Shown here piece after piece: positions 28,704 through 37,304 of a stretch of 37,499 nt of DNA. Every line of letters begins with the position of its first letter. Positions within the stretch are counted from its first letter, which is position 1. The stretch is from a virus: positions 1 through 37,499 of IMG/VR virus record IMGVR_UViG_3300005527_000128, one strand, 5' to 3'. A program made the translations under genes and the position numbers. Under the pieces are notes generated by a model. That model saw nothing but the letters and a program-made list of their open reading frames with translations. It was not told where the DNA came from and made no database searches.

Positions 28704-29339
28704 TCAAAACTGTTTAAAATATTTAAAAATAAATCTGTCATATTTATTACTTTCAATAACAACTTCAATTAAGTTTATTCCAGTTTCAAGATGGGGGTTA
28801 ACATTACTTTGATAAGTTTTTTCCACTATAACCCTATTTTCGTACAGTTTCTTTCCACTAAGACTAAATACTCTTAAAGTTTGTGTATAATTAGTATTTG
28901 TAAAAGAACTTTTAAATACTCCATTCTTAATAGATATCTCTAATTTATTTGGTCCTCTATTAATAAGTACATAATTACTCTCAATTAAAGGAAGTGTTAC
29001 AAGAGAAGTATTTAATTCTAACCATCCCATATCTGGTCTAGTTATACAAGCTGTTTCAGCTTTAACTCTAAACAATATATTTATATTAGTTGGTCGTGTA
29101 ACATATACTGTTTCACACTCTAATGCTCTAACCATTATATCTATGGCAGAATCTTGATCAGCTTTTGTCCTGATTCTTGCTTCACAATCTTGTTTGTTAC
29201 ACACTATAAAAGTGTGCTGTTCATTAGAATATCCTAAATAGTTTATTCTAATTACATTATTTTCAAAGAACTGCCCTCCGTTTTGACTTTTACCAAAACA
29301 AAAAAGAAAACTAAATAGTATTAAAAATAACCATTTCAC
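28704..29339 (-). CDS. Secreted protein with T9SS-like C-terminal domain
   Basis: This 211-residue protein begins at GTG 29339, the only in-frame start that preserves the signal peptide KWLFLILFSFLFCFGKSQ. The middle is beta-rich. The last 57 residues (155-211) follow the type A sorting-domain pattern: LRVFSLSGKKLYEN, a turn and strand, then TGINLIEVVIES and a final strand RFIFKYF. In Bacteroidota such domains send proteins out through the type IX secretion system. This is inferred from pattern only. It is paired with the metzincin gene. Confidence 0.75.
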   Translation of the reverse strand: MKWLFLILFSFLFCFGKSQNGGQFFENNVIRINYLGYSNEQHTFIVCNKQDCEARIRTKADQDSAIDIMVRALECETVYVTRPTNINILFRVKAETACITRPDMGWLELNTSLVTLPLIESNYVLINRGPNKLEISIKNGVFKSSFTNTNYTQTLRVFSLSGKKLYENRVIVEKTYQSNVNPHLETGINLIEVVIESNKYDRFIFKYFKQF

Positions 29340-29341
29340 AA

Positions 29342-29758
29342 TTAGATTTTAGAAAGTTGGAAATGCATCCCATCTTTTCTTTTCCATGTACCACCCCAGT
29401 CAAAACCAGCATCTGTAAAACATTTAACAAATCCTGCAGATAGTTTAGGAGTTTGGTTAAGTCCATTCTCAAAAGCATTCACATCTATTGCTATACCCCA
29501 AGAATGAAGAGACATTGAGGCAAGCCCTCTCTTTTTACGAATGTTAAAACAACCATCCCAGGTTTTAAGCTCAGACACATGTCCTCTAGAAATAAGATTT
29601 CTAAAAGCTTGTGTAAGAGGAGCTACAATATCTCTATTACAATAGAGACGTTTAGGAATTACACCTATCTCTAAATCAGCAGGTACATCCCACATAGCCA
29701 TAGCTCTTTGTAAATTGGGATCACCATACTTCTGTAATGCTCTAGCAGATGTTACCAT
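29342..29758 (-). CDS. Endolysin, peptidase M15 family (D-Ala-D-Ala/L-Ala-D-Glu type)
   Basis: This 138-residue protein has the M15 zinc site: His85 and Asp92 in HSWGIAIDVN and His132 in GMHFQ, after FDWGGTWKRKDG. Such enzymes cut peptide cross-bridges in peptidoglycan. There is no signal peptide, so it needs a holin for release. It sits between spanin-like and secreted genes and overlaps the upstream gene by 1 nt. Confidence 0.9.
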   Translation of the reverse strand: MVTSARALQKYGDPNLQRAMAMWDVPADLEIGVIPKRLYCNRDIVAPLTQAFRNLISRGHVSELKTWDGCFNIRKKRGLASMSLHSWGIAIDVNAFENGLNQTPKLSAGFVKCFTDAGFDWGGTWKRKDGMHFQLSKI

Positions 29759-30378
29759 TATTTAAGTTTTATTTTCCAATAAATCTGTGCACCATATTGT
29801 ATTTGACCATTGCGATCAATACCAATAGTGGCACCATATATTTGATCTTTCTTTGTTTTAAATAATCCACCAACACTTATTTGACTAGGCATAACAGCAA
29901 CATTACCTTGTAAAAGACCACCAACATATAGTTGATTACGCTTCTTTTCAGGAAGTATAATTGTTTCTTTAATAATAGGATACTTTAGATTATAGTAAGT
30001 GGATCTACCTATTAATAGGTTTCTACTGACTGTATCTGTAATATGAACATATCCTATAGAATCTATTTTAACTGAGTCAGCATGAATATTAGAAGCTAAA
30101 AACTTTTCAGCTAGCTCAGTGTATTGTTTTACCAATTTACTATAATTAGTGTCTGGAAGATATTCTGTAGACCATTGCTCTATAGGTACCGTAATAGTCT
30201 TTACCACTTGTGGTTTGGAATATACAGTGCTGTCTTTGATAATCCATGTGGTATCCCTAATTATAGTGGGACCTGTAACTTCTACAGATTGTTTTTTACA
30301 AGTTTGTAAGAGTATTACAGCAAGTAATACAACAACAACAATATTTACAAAATTCTTTTTAATAAATTCAGTATTCAT
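29758..30378 (-). CDS. Spanin-like membrane protein
   Basis: I chose the ATG at 30378 over a GTG at 30399 that overlaps the holin-like gene; this gives 206 residues. One hydrophobic helix (about 6-24, NFVNIVVVVLLAVILLQTC) is followed by a long periplasmic part with short helices, then a Gly-rich beta region (LYVGGLLQG, GGLF, YGATIGI). This layout next to an endolysin and holin suggests a spanin or envelope-fusion role; inference. Confidence 0.7.
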   Translation of the reverse strand: MNTEFIKKNFVNIVVVVLLAVILLQTCKKQSVEVTGPTIIRDTTWIIKDSTVYSKPQVVKTITVPIEQWSTEYLPDTNYSKLVKQYTELAEKFLASNIHADSVKIDSIGYVHITDTVSRNLLIGRSTYYNLKYPIIKETIILPEKKRNQLYVGGLLQGNVAVMPSQISVGGLFKTKKDQIYGATIGIDRNGQIQYGAQIYWKIKLK

Positions 30379-30379
30379 A

Positions 30380-30643
30380 TTAATCAGATTGAACTTCACC
30401 TTCCTGTATATGCACAGGTTCTTCAGAAAAAAAGTTTGACAGCACCTTGCCTACCACACCTATTACTATTGAAGCAATAGCTAGTCCTTTATGATCTGTA
30501 ATCATAGAAGACATAGATGTAATAGAAAAGACACCTAATAGAGCATCGCCAATCTTCCTAGCTTTTTTAGGAGTGGGAGCCCAGTAAGACTTTACTGTAA
30601 ACTTAGTTGTAGTAGTTGTCTTTTTAGTCTTTTTAGTTGTCAT
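30380..30643 (-). CDS. Holin-like protein
   Basis: This 87-residue protein has a Thr/Lys-rich start (TTKKTKKTTTTT), two hydrophobic segments (about 32-48 and 51-66: GDALLGVFSITSM, GLAIASIVIGVVGKVL) and an acidic tail. Size and position directly before spanin and endolysin genes fit a class II-like holin. Confidence 0.65.
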   Translation of the reverse strand: MTTKKTKKTTTTTKFTVKSYWAPTPKKARKIGDALLGVFSITSMSSMITDHKGLAIASIVIGVVGKVLSNFFSEEPVHIQEGEVQSD

Positions 30644-30660
30644 ATTACTACAATTTTATA

Positions 30661-31269
30661 TTACCCAACTTGATTTACTGTAATAATTACTGAAGGTATT
30701 GCTGGATGAATTGGATCAGCATTCTCTCTTTCAAGAATAATATTTGCATTATCAGTAGTCCAATATATTTGAAAATAATCTCCAGCATTTGCATTAACAA
30801 AATAATTCCAAGCAGCTACAACGTAAGGACTGTTTGTATTTACTGTAATTCTAGTATTACTATCAGGAATTGCTATTAAATTTTTAGCAAACCATATATT
30901 TACAACAGTTCCTGAACCACCACCACCTGTATTGTGGAATTGAGCTGAAAATTGAATATTATACTTTCCTGCATTAAGAAAAGTAATTTCTGAACCATTA
31001 ACAATAGATACACCACTAGCAAAGTCTACAACATTTACAGTCATTGGTAATGTACCATTTGCTATATTTATTTGATCTACAGTGCTATACCAAGATCCAT
31101 ATGCACCAAATCCACCAGGTGCACCATCTTGACCATCTGCTCCATCTTGACCAGGAGGACCTGGAGGACCAGGAATACCATTTAAATCTTCAATCAATTT
31201 AAGTCTACAACAAATATTTTTTATTTGTTTTTTAATAAGCTGCAATGTTTCATACCATCCTAGTGCCAT
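30661..31269 (-). CDS. Collagen-like surface or fibre protein
   Basis: This 202-residue protein has a short N-terminal helix (YETLQLIKKQIKNICCRLKL), then a Gly-X-Y collagen-like stretch (GIPGPPGPPGQDGADG and onward, about residues 32-52), then a C1q/TNF-like beta domain with NIWFAKNLIAIPDSNTRI. Collagen-like stretches trimerise phage fibres. It may decorate virion or be a tail-fibre tip; host range role is possible. Confidence 0.8.
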   Translation of the reverse strand: MALGWYETLQLIKKQIKNICCRLKLIEDLNGIPGPPGPPGQDGADGQDGAPGGFGAYGSWYSTVDQINIANGTLPMTVNVVDFASGVSIVNGSEITFLNAGKYNIQFSAQFHNTGGGGSGTVVNIWFAKNLIAIPDSNTRITVNTNSPYVVAAWNYFVNANAGDYFQIYWTTDNANIILERENADPIHPAIPSVIITVNQVG

Positions 31270-31270
31270 T

Positions 31271-31585
31271 TTAATTGTTTTTAGTTAAGTATTTTGTTTC
31301 ATCAAAAAACTCCTCATGTTTAAAAAATTTATCGTGATAAATCTCAGGTGTATACGTTGTATGTGTAGATTTTACTCCAAAAACTGACTGCTGTAAAAAC
31401 CTAACTTCTTTTTCAAGCTGTTCAATTTTTGTTTTATCTATACTAGATTGAGCTAAAAGAGCTTTAACATCTGATCTTAGTTCAGTAACATCACGCCAAA
31501 TCATCATAGCTAAAATTGTAACAAGTGATGGAAATAGGTATAATTTAATACCACTTACCACGGAGTTTTTTGAGGTACTTGTCAT
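31271..31585 (-). CDS. Membrane protein with coiled coil
   Basis: The start is ATG at 31585; an upstream TTG at 31591 would add two residues. The 104-residue product has a hydrophobic helix at about 12-27 (IKLYLFPSLVTILAMMIW) followed by a coiled coil (TKIEQLEKEVRFLQQS). It is the first gene of the minus cassette. It might be another lysis-associated or signal-anchor protein. Confidence 0.7.
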   Translation of the reverse strand: MTSTSKNSVVSGIKLYLFPSLVTILAMMIWRDVTELRSDVKALLAQSSIDKTKIEQLEKEVRFLQQSVFGVKSTHTTYTPEIYHDKFFKHEEFFDETKYLTKNN

Positions 31586-31695
31586 TTTCAAAAAAATTAT
31601 ACAAATAAAAATAGATACAGATATAAAAAAATATATAAATTTGAGGTTTTCCCTCTAATATAATATAGCATTTTTCATTTAAAAAACCTAAAAAT
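31586..31695. promoter_or_regulatory. Divergent intergenic region
   Basis: This AT-rich 110-bp gap must hold promoters for the lysis/surface cassette (left) and the replication module (right). TAAATTTG occurs on the plus strand near 31635 as a possible -7 box, without a clear TTTG partner 19 nt upstream. A short GAGG/CCTC inverted repeat (GAGGTTTTCCCTC) lies just after it. Confidence 0.45.
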
Positions 31696-32157
31696 ATGAC
31701 CCCAAATGAGTACAAAAGAAGGTTAGAAAATGAACTAATTAATGATTTTGTAAGAAAATTTACAGAAAAAGTAGGATATTCTCCTATAGTTATCACAGAT
31801 AAAGGGTCTAGTGAGACAGATTATAATCTTTTAACTCTATCTGAACTCGAAGAATGTTTTCAGCCATTTTTACCAGTAATTAGAGAAAGAGTTCAAAAAC
31901 TAAAGCCAAAGTGTAGATATCGTGAAATTATGGAATTAAGACATATTTTTTGTTTTGTAGCAAAACTTATGAAACATACCTATACAGATATAGGTAGATA
32001 TCTTAATAGAGATCATACAACTGTAATAAACTCTATAAAGACTTTTCGTAATTTATATCAAACTGAAGAAGGTTTTAAAATGAAGTATTTAAGAATTATT
32101 AATCATATAAAAAAGAAATATGAGTCATCAGCTTTGGAAAACCTTGATAAAATATAG
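31696..32157 (+). CDS. DnaA domain IV-like DNA-binding protein
   Basis: This 153-residue protein ends with a helix-turn-helix very like DnaA domain IV: ELRHIFCFVAKLMKHTYTDI, GRYLNRDHTTVINSIKTF (Asp106-His107-Thr-Thr-Val). In DnaA these residues bind the DnaA box. The ATPase domain is absent. It probably recognises DnaA-box-like DNA at a phage or host origin and is the first gene of the replication module. Confidence 0.82.
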   Translation: MTPNEYKRRLENELINDFVRKFTEKVGYSPIVITDKGSSETDYNLLTLSELEECFQPFLPVIRERVQKLKPKCRYREIMELRHIFCFVAKLMKHTYTDIGRYLNRDHTTVINSIKTFRNLYQTEEGFKMKYLRIINHIKKKYESSALENLDKI

Positions 32158-32692
32158 AGTGAGTCCTAATCAGATTTACTTTTTAGATTGTTGTAGAGAA
32201 AAAATACAACCAAGCAACGATTTAATAAACCAAACAGCTGAAAAGCATGTTGCTGAAGTAAAAGGTCTTATTACTGAAAAAGGTGTTTTAACACATAAAG
32301 CACTAAATATTTTAGATGAATTTGAAACATTATTAGTTAAAACTAAAAAAGTTGTAGCTACAGATGTATTGGGTGATGATTTTCAAAAAAATATTGATGA
32401 GTATAAACAATATTTTCCAAAGAAATTATCTACTGGTCCTGGTAGGCAATCAGCTCGTGAATTAAAACAAAAGTTTGTATGGTTCTTTAAAAACTATCCA
32501 GAGTATAACTGGGAAATTGTGTTAGAAGCGGCAAATTATTATAGTTATGAATGTAGTCAAAAAAATAATCAATATATGACAAACAGTTCTAACTTTATTA
32601 AGAAAGATACAATGAGTAAAGAATCAATATCTAAACTTGCCGATTATTGTGAAATTGTAAAAGAAGAAATGGATGCAAATAAAGAGTTATGA
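32120..32692 (+). CDS. Hypothetical replication-module protein
   Basis: This 190-residue protein starts inside the end of the DnaA-like gene (38-nt overlap). Helical throughout, with a Lys-rich middle (YKQYFPKKLSTGPGRQSARE) and aromatic second half (KFVWFFKNYPEYNWEIVLEA). It could be a helicase loader because it stands just ahead of the DnaB-like gene; that is only positional. Confidence 0.6.
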   Translation: MSHQLWKTLIKYRVSPNQIYFLDCCREKIQPSNDLINQTAEKHVAEVKGLITEKGVLTHKALNILDEFETLLVKTKKVVATDVLGDDFQKNIDEYKQYFPKKLSTGPGRQSARELKQKFVWFFKNYPEYNWEIVLEAANYYSYECSQKNNQYMTNSSNFIKKDTMSKESISKLADYCEIVKEEMDANKEL

Positions 32693-32867
32693 AAAGATAA
32701 TACATAAGGTTTTATTATCTGCCTTATTTAGTATTTTATGTTGGATAATTGTGACAAACTTCATTATTGAAATTAGTTTTTTTAGATATTTTTTAATCGA
32801 ATTAATTTTGATATTGTCGATTAGATTGCTTAAATTTACACTTATAAAATTAAAGATAGATGAGTGA
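32673..32867 (+). CDS. Small membrane protein
   Basis: This 64-residue protein has two hydrophobic helices at about 12-30 and 36-57. It overlaps both neighbours (20 and 8 nt), so it is part of a coupled set. A membrane protein inside a replication cluster could tether replication to the membrane; speculation. Confidence 0.6.
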   Translation: MQIKSYEKIIHKVLLSALFSILCWIIVTNFIIEISFFRYFLIELILILSIRLLKFTLIKLKIDE

Positions 32868-33906
32868 GAAAAAGAATGAAGAAAGGCCTTTTGGTTTTAA
32901 ACTTCATCATGAAGTGATTGAAAAAAGTATTAAAAATATAGATGATCGTAGAAAAGGTAGAATTAAATCATTTGTTACTCCTTGGCAAAATATAAATGAT
33001 GCAACAGCAGGTGGTATTGAGTGGGGATCTGTAGTTACAATAGGTGCTAGACCAGGCGCAGGTAAAACTATGTTTGTTAGTAATCTTCTAAGAGAATGTA
33101 AAAATCTTAATCCAACACAAGATTTTAATATTTTAGAATTTCAACTTGAAATGACTAATGAACAATATGGTCAGCGTGAAATTGTTGCCGCTACTGGTTT
33201 AGATTACAATGAATTGCTTTCAACTAAACAGCAATTAGATGATTTTAAATTTAGACAAGCAGAAAAATACTTGGAAGATTGTAAAGCATTACATGCAAAA
33301 AAAGTATATCGCGGTCAGATTAACAAATCTATCACTGCTACTGAATTAGAAAAAGCTGTACATTATTATTATAACAAGTTAGGAGGTAAACCATTAATTG
33401 TAACCATTGATCACAGCTGGCTAATTAAGAAAGATGCTAACGAAAAAGAAAAACTTAACACTTTATATAACACAGCTGATGTTCTTATACGATTAAAACA
33501 GGAGCTTCCTATAATTATTATTATGCTTACACAGCTCAATAGAAATATAGAAGATCCACTTAGAAAAACTCCAGGTAGCATACAAAACTATCCTACAAGT
33601 TCAGATATATTTGGTGGTGATGCTATGATGCAAGCATCAGATGTTGTAATAGCATTATCAAGACCATATACATTTGATATTACAGCATATGGTCCTAAAA
33701 GCTATACTGTTACTGAAGATGGGATATTTGCACATTTATTAAAAGTAAGAAATGGTACAAATAACATTAAACTTATTTTTATGAAAGGTATATTTTCACA
33801 ACAAAGAATAGTTGAAACTATATCACCTGGTGTTAATATTCAACCTGGATATGTTCCAAGAAATGGTAGAAGAACTCCTTCTGCTGATATTGGAAGAGAA
33901 TTATAA
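32860..33906 (+). CDS. DnaB-like replicative helicase (RecA fold)
   Basis: This 348-residue protein has Walker A GARPGAGKT (62-70), a following region with FQLEMTNEQYGQR that matches the DnaB catalytic Glu motif, and a Walker B strand ending in TIDHSW. PIIIIMLTQLNRNIED carries the sensor Gln/Asn; an Arg-rich C-terminal SDIFGGDAMMQASDVVI segment fits the family. The N-terminal domain of cellular DnaB is missing. It should unwind the phage fork 5' to 3'. Confidence 0.9.
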   Translation: MSEKKNEERPFGFKLHHEVIEKSIKNIDDRRKGRIKSFVTPWQNINDATAGGIEWGSVVTIGARPGAGKTMFVSNLLRECKNLNPTQDFNILEFQLEMTNEQYGQREIVAATGLDYNELLSTKQQLDDFKFRQAEKYLEDCKALHAKKVYRGQINKSITATELEKAVHYYYNKLGGKPLIVTIDHSWLIKKDANEKEKLNTLYNTADVLIRLKQELPIIIIMLTQLNRNIEDPLRKTPGSIQNYPTSSDIFGGDAMMQASDVVIALSRPYTFDITAYGPKSYTVTEDGIFAHLLKVRNGTNNIKLIFMKGIFSQQRIVETISPGVNIQPGYVPRNGRRTPSADIGREL

Positions 33907-33924
33907 ATTTTAAAATTAAAAATT

Positions 33925-34524
33925 ATGTCAGTATTAGAAAGTATGACAGACGCTGAAAAAGCAAAATATAGACAGCTTAAAAGAACAGAAATGTTAAATC
34001 ATAATAGAGATTTTATAAAAGATATTAAAATTGAAGATGGTGATTTTAACATGAAGTATCCATTTACAAAAAATGGTCAAATTGTTGTAAGTTGTTTTGT
34101 AAATGAATTTTTAAAACCTAAAGGTTATTATTTTGAATTAATTGATAATAACTTGAATCCTTCTGATCCAGAAAGAACTATTTATAGATTACCTCATACT
34201 GTTGACTTTAAAAATAAGTATGAGTATGATACAGGAAGTAAAGATTATAATCCAAAGTATTTAGTTCCTCTTTCACAACTTCCTAAAGTGAATAGACAAT
34301 CTGCAACAATATTAAAAGAAAATTATATAAAGCAGTTTGATCACATGGATGAGTCAATATTAGATAGTTTTATTGCTTTTGAAGATGAAATTAATCAAGC
34401 AAAAAGTATCTTTGATGATGTAGATGCTCCATGTAGTGATATGACCATAAGAGACTATATTGCTATTCATACAGGAAAACCTGTAAGCAAGAAAGAGTGG
34501 ATTAATGATCTTGTAAAAAACTAA
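33925..34524 (+). CDS. Hypothetical replication-module protein
   Basis: This 199-residue protein has a helical N-terminus (DAEKAKYRQLKRTEMLNHNR), a mixed middle and a helical C-terminus with IRDYIAIHTGKPVSKKEWIN. It lies between helicase and Sak4-like genes. No catalytic motif is seen. It may bridge replication proteins. Confidence 0.7.
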   Translation: MSVLESMTDAEKAKYRQLKRTEMLNHNRDFIKDIKIEDGDFNMKYPFTKNGQIVVSCFVNEFLKPKGYYFELIDNNLNPSDPERTIYRLPHTVDFKNKYEYDTGSKDYNPKYLVPLSQLPKVNRQSATILKENYIKQFDHMDESILDSFIAFEDEINQAKSIFDDVDAPCSDMTIRDYIAIHTGKPVSKKEWINDLVKN

Positions 34525-34531
34525 AATACAT

Positions 34532-35215
34532 ATGGGACAAGGCGTACTAATTATCGCAGAATCAGGATCTGGTAAATCAACTAGTATTGAAACACTAGAT
34601 CCAAAAGAAACATTTATTATTAATGTTGCAAACAAACCACTTCCATTTAAAGGTTGGAAGAAAAAGTACACACTATGGAGTAAAGATCACCCTTTAGGTA
34701 ATATGTACGATCGTGCTGGTGTTCAAAACATTGAAGCGTGTATTAGATATGTAAGTGAAAAACGTCCTGAAATCAAAAACATTGTTGTTGATGATTTTCA
34801 GTATATGAGTTCATTTGAATTTTTTGATAGAGCAGATGAGAAAGGTTATGAAAAATTCACACAAATAGGTGCAGGTTTAGCAAGAATTGCTAGAATGCCA
34901 AAAGATATGCGTGATGATCTCACTGTATTTTTCTTAACACATGCTGAAGAAGGTTTGGATGTAGAAGGTAAACGTAAGTTCAAAGCCAAAACAATTGGTA
35001 GAATGGTTGATGAAAAACTTACATTGGAAGGATTATTTTCCATAGTTTTGTTTGGTAAAGTAAAAAAGAATAAAGAAGGAGCTATTAGATACATATTTGA
35101 AACCACTAATAATGGTGAGAATACTTGTAAAAGCCCAAGAGGTATGTTTAACAGCTTTGAAATACCAAATGATTTAGCATTAGTGAAACAAGCAATTATT
35201 GATTACGAAAATTAA
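34532..35215 (+). CDS. Sak4-like RecA-fold ATPase (AAA_24)
   Basis: This 227-residue protein has Walker A AESGSGKS (9-16) at the very start and Walker B NIVVDDFQYM. VFFLTHAEEG fits sensor 1. This is the short RecA-like single-domain type that includes Sak4 recombinases, which promote single-strand annealing with an SSB partner. The next gene encodes the SSB-like protein. Confidence 0.85.
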   Translation: MGQGVLIIAESGSGKSTSIETLDPKETFIINVANKPLPFKGWKKKYTLWSKDHPLGNMYDRAGVQNIEACIRYVSEKRPEIKNIVVDDFQYMSSFEFFDRADEKGYEKFTQIGAGLARIARMPKDMRDDLTVFFLTHAEEGLDVEGKRKFKAKTIGRMVDEKLTLEGLFSIVLFGKVKKNKEGAIRYIFETTNNGENTCKSPRGMFNSFEIPNDLALVKQAIIDYEN

Positions 35216-35241
35216 ACTTTAACTATTAAAATTCAACTATT

Positions 35242-35862
35242 ATGTTCAGTACAAAAGGACAAGAAGTCAAAGGTGGTGGAGCATCTAAATCTCTCCAACC
35301 AGGCGTGGTTTATGCGCATATTGTTAGCGGTCAAGTGAGAACATCTAGCAAAGGTGACAAAAAGCAACTTGAATTGGTTCTTGAAGGACCAGCTTTGCCA
35401 AACTTTGAAGGATGGGCTATTGATAAAAATGACTTAGAAGGACCTAAGTTTAAAGGTCAATCTTCTAGAGTGAGTGCTACTATTTGGACAGATCAATTTA
35501 ACACAGATGATATCAATAAAAATGAAATTCTTAACAAACTTATTGTTATTGGTAAAGAATTAGGAATTAGATCAAGTCTTGATAACATTTCTACAGAGTT
35601 TGAAATTAACTCTATTGAAGATTGGGTAGATCATGCTATTGATTTATTGAAAGGTAATGATCTTTATTGGTTTCTTAAAGGTACAGAAGAAGAATACAAT
35701 GGTAAAACAATTGTAAAATTGTCTTTACCTAAGTTTAAATTCTGTAATGCATTAGAAACTAAATTAGATGTATTTGATAAAAATAATAAATATCATTATA
35801 AAGCATTGGAAAACAAGTCTGTTGACAAGTTTGAACCAGCTAATGATGATTTTAACTTTTAG
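35242..35862 (+). CDS. SSB-like single-stranded DNA binding protein
   Basis: This 206-residue protein starts with beta strands like an OB fold (VVYAHIVSGQVRTS, KQLELVLEGPALPNF) and ends in the acidic tip EPANDDFNF, comparable with the DD-I-P-F tail of bacterial SSB that docks partner proteins. Position right after a Sak4-like gene supports the role. It is followed by a terminator. Confidence 0.78.
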   Translation: MFSTKGQEVKGGGASKSLQPGVVYAHIVSGQVRTSSKGDKKQLELVLEGPALPNFEGWAIDKNDLEGPKFKGQSSRVSATIWTDQFNTDDINKNEILNKLIVIGKELGIRSSLDNISTEFEINSIEDWVDHAIDLLKGNDLYWFLKGTEEEYNGKTIVKLSLPKFKFCNALETKLDVFDKNNKYHYKALENKSVDKFEPANDDFNF

Positions 35863-35888
35863 TTCGATTTAAGATTAAGAATGACAAA

Positions 35889-35919
35889 GGGGGGTGTTTC
35901 TACACTCCCCTAATTTTTT
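35889..35919 (+). terminator. Intrinsic terminator before the primase
   Basis: GGGG-GTGT pairs with ACAC-T-CCCC (one bulged T) around loop TTCT, followed by TAATTTTTTT. The primase start codon lies only 14 nt later. Confidence 0.85.
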
Positions 35920-35932
35920 TAACTTTACCATT

Positions 35933-36919
35933 ATGTTTAGAACTAAAAACTTAGTACACGATATAAAAGATGTACCTGTTACATGGATATTTGAACATTA
36001 TTGCAAACTAAACTATAAGTTAGAAGGACAAACTATAAAAATCAAATCTGTATTTAATGATGAACGCACACCTAGTATGTGTATTTATACCGATGAGCAT
36101 AATACTTATAGGTATAAAGATTTTTCATCTGGTAAATCTGGATCTAGTATAGATTTAATAAAGGAGATGTTTGGTTTAAAATATCATCAAGCATGTATTA
36201 AGACTATTGAGGAATACAATGATTATGTATTAAAAAATGGAAAAGAATATGAGTCTAAAGAAATAAAAAAATATGCTCGATTTAAAGTTACAGGATATAC
36301 AAAAAGATCCTGGACTACTAAAGATCAGTATTATTGGACTCAATTTAACATTGGCTCTAAGTTATTAGAAGAGCATTATGTTTTTCCACTTGAAAGATAT
36401 ATAATGGAAAAAGATATAGATTGCATTGAAATTAAAGGAAGCTATATCTATGGATATTTTAAGAAAGATGGCACTTTATATAAAGTGTATCAACCAAAAA
36501 CTTTAGACAAAAAGTTTATTAAAGTCAAAAGTTATATACAGGGAACTGAACAATGTAAACCTGGTAATAAAAATCTTCTTATTACATCTAGTCTTAAAGA
36601 TGTAATGTCTATTAAGTCCTTAAAACTTACTGGTTTAAATGTCATAGCTGCAGACTCTGAAAACACTATGATTTGTAGTAGTGAAATAGAGTGTTGGGAA
36701 AATGAGTATGAAAATATTATTGTAATGTTTGATAATGACAATGCAGGTATAGATGCAATGCAAAAATATAAAGAGAAATATCCTTTTATTAAAGTGGCTT
36801 TATTACCTTTGAGCAAAGACATATCAGACAGTATTAAAGACCATGGGGCAAAGAAAGTTAGAGAACATCTTGTGCCTATATTAAATAAGAAAATAAATGA
36901 AACGCAAGAAGACATATAG
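35933..36919 (+). CDS. DnaG-type primase with Toprim domain
   Basis: ATG at 35933 is preferred to an in-frame codon at 35894 that lies inside the terminator hairpin; this gives 328 residues. The N-terminal part has FNDERTPSMCIY and YRYKDFSSGKSGSSIDLIKE, the DnaG zinc-domain surroundings but without the zinc Cys residues. The Toprim domain has LLITSSLKDVMSI and MFDNDNAGIDAMQKY, with its D-x-D, then KDISD. It should make RNA primers for the DnaB-like helicase. It overlaps the HNH gene by 23 nt. Confidence 0.88.
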   Translation: MFRTKNLVHDIKDVPVTWIFEHYCKLNYKLEGQTIKIKSVFNDERTPSMCIYTDEHNTYRYKDFSSGKSGSSIDLIKEMFGLKYHQACIKTIEEYNDYVLKNGKEYESKEIKKYARFKVTGYTKRSWTTKDQYYWTQFNIGSKLLEEHYVFPLERYIMEKDIDCIEIKGSYIYGYFKKDGTLYKVYQPKTLDKKFIKVKSYIQGTEQCKPGNKNLLITSSLKDVMSIKSLKLTGLNVIAADSENTMICSSEIECWENEYENIIVMFDNDNAGIDAMQKYKEKYPFIKVALLPLSKDISDSIKDHGAKKVREHLVPILNKKINETQEDI

Positions 36920-37304
36920 TAAACCCAGAAAACCAAAAAAACCTGCAGTTCCTAAACCAAGAAACTCAGGTACTATGACTGAATCAGCATTCTGGAGTTT
37001 TATTAGAAGCGCACTACGACAAAAAAGTAGGTTCTGGAAACCTATTATGGAATGTAAAAAGAAAGCACGTAAAGCATACCAAGGACCAAATAAGAGACAA
37101 AAGTTTGAATATCAGTGTAACGAATGTAAAAGTTGGTTTGCTGAGAAAAATGTAAATGTTGATCATATTGTTCCTGCTGGTAGTCTTAATTGTGCTAATG
37201 ATCTTCCACAGTTTGTAGAAAGGCTTTTTTGTGAAATTGACAATCTACAGGTGCTCTGCCAACATTGCCATGATAAAAAAACAGCAAATGAAAAATCTAA
37301 ATGA
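36897..37304 (+). CDS. HNH endonuclease
   Basis: This 135-residue protein has a Lys/Arg/Pro-rich N-terminus and the HNH core: C-x-x-C in CNECKSWF, NVDHIVPAGSL with the metal His, and LQVLCQHCHDKKTANE with the second C-x-x-C and the final His/Asn. It starts inside the primase gene, so translation is coupled. It may be a free-standing replication-associated nuclease. Confidence 0.88.
   Translation: MKRKKTYSKPRKPKKPAVPKPRNSGTMTESAFWSFIRSALRQKSRFWKPIMECKKKARKAYQGPNKRQKFEYQCNECKSWFAEKNVNVDHIVPAGSLNCANDLPQFVERLFCEIDNLQVLCQHCHDKKTANEKSK

Noticed and set aside
30149-30439. Plus-strand open frames inside the spanin-like gene
   Set aside because: They are antisense to a gene with a clear membrane helix and operon position.
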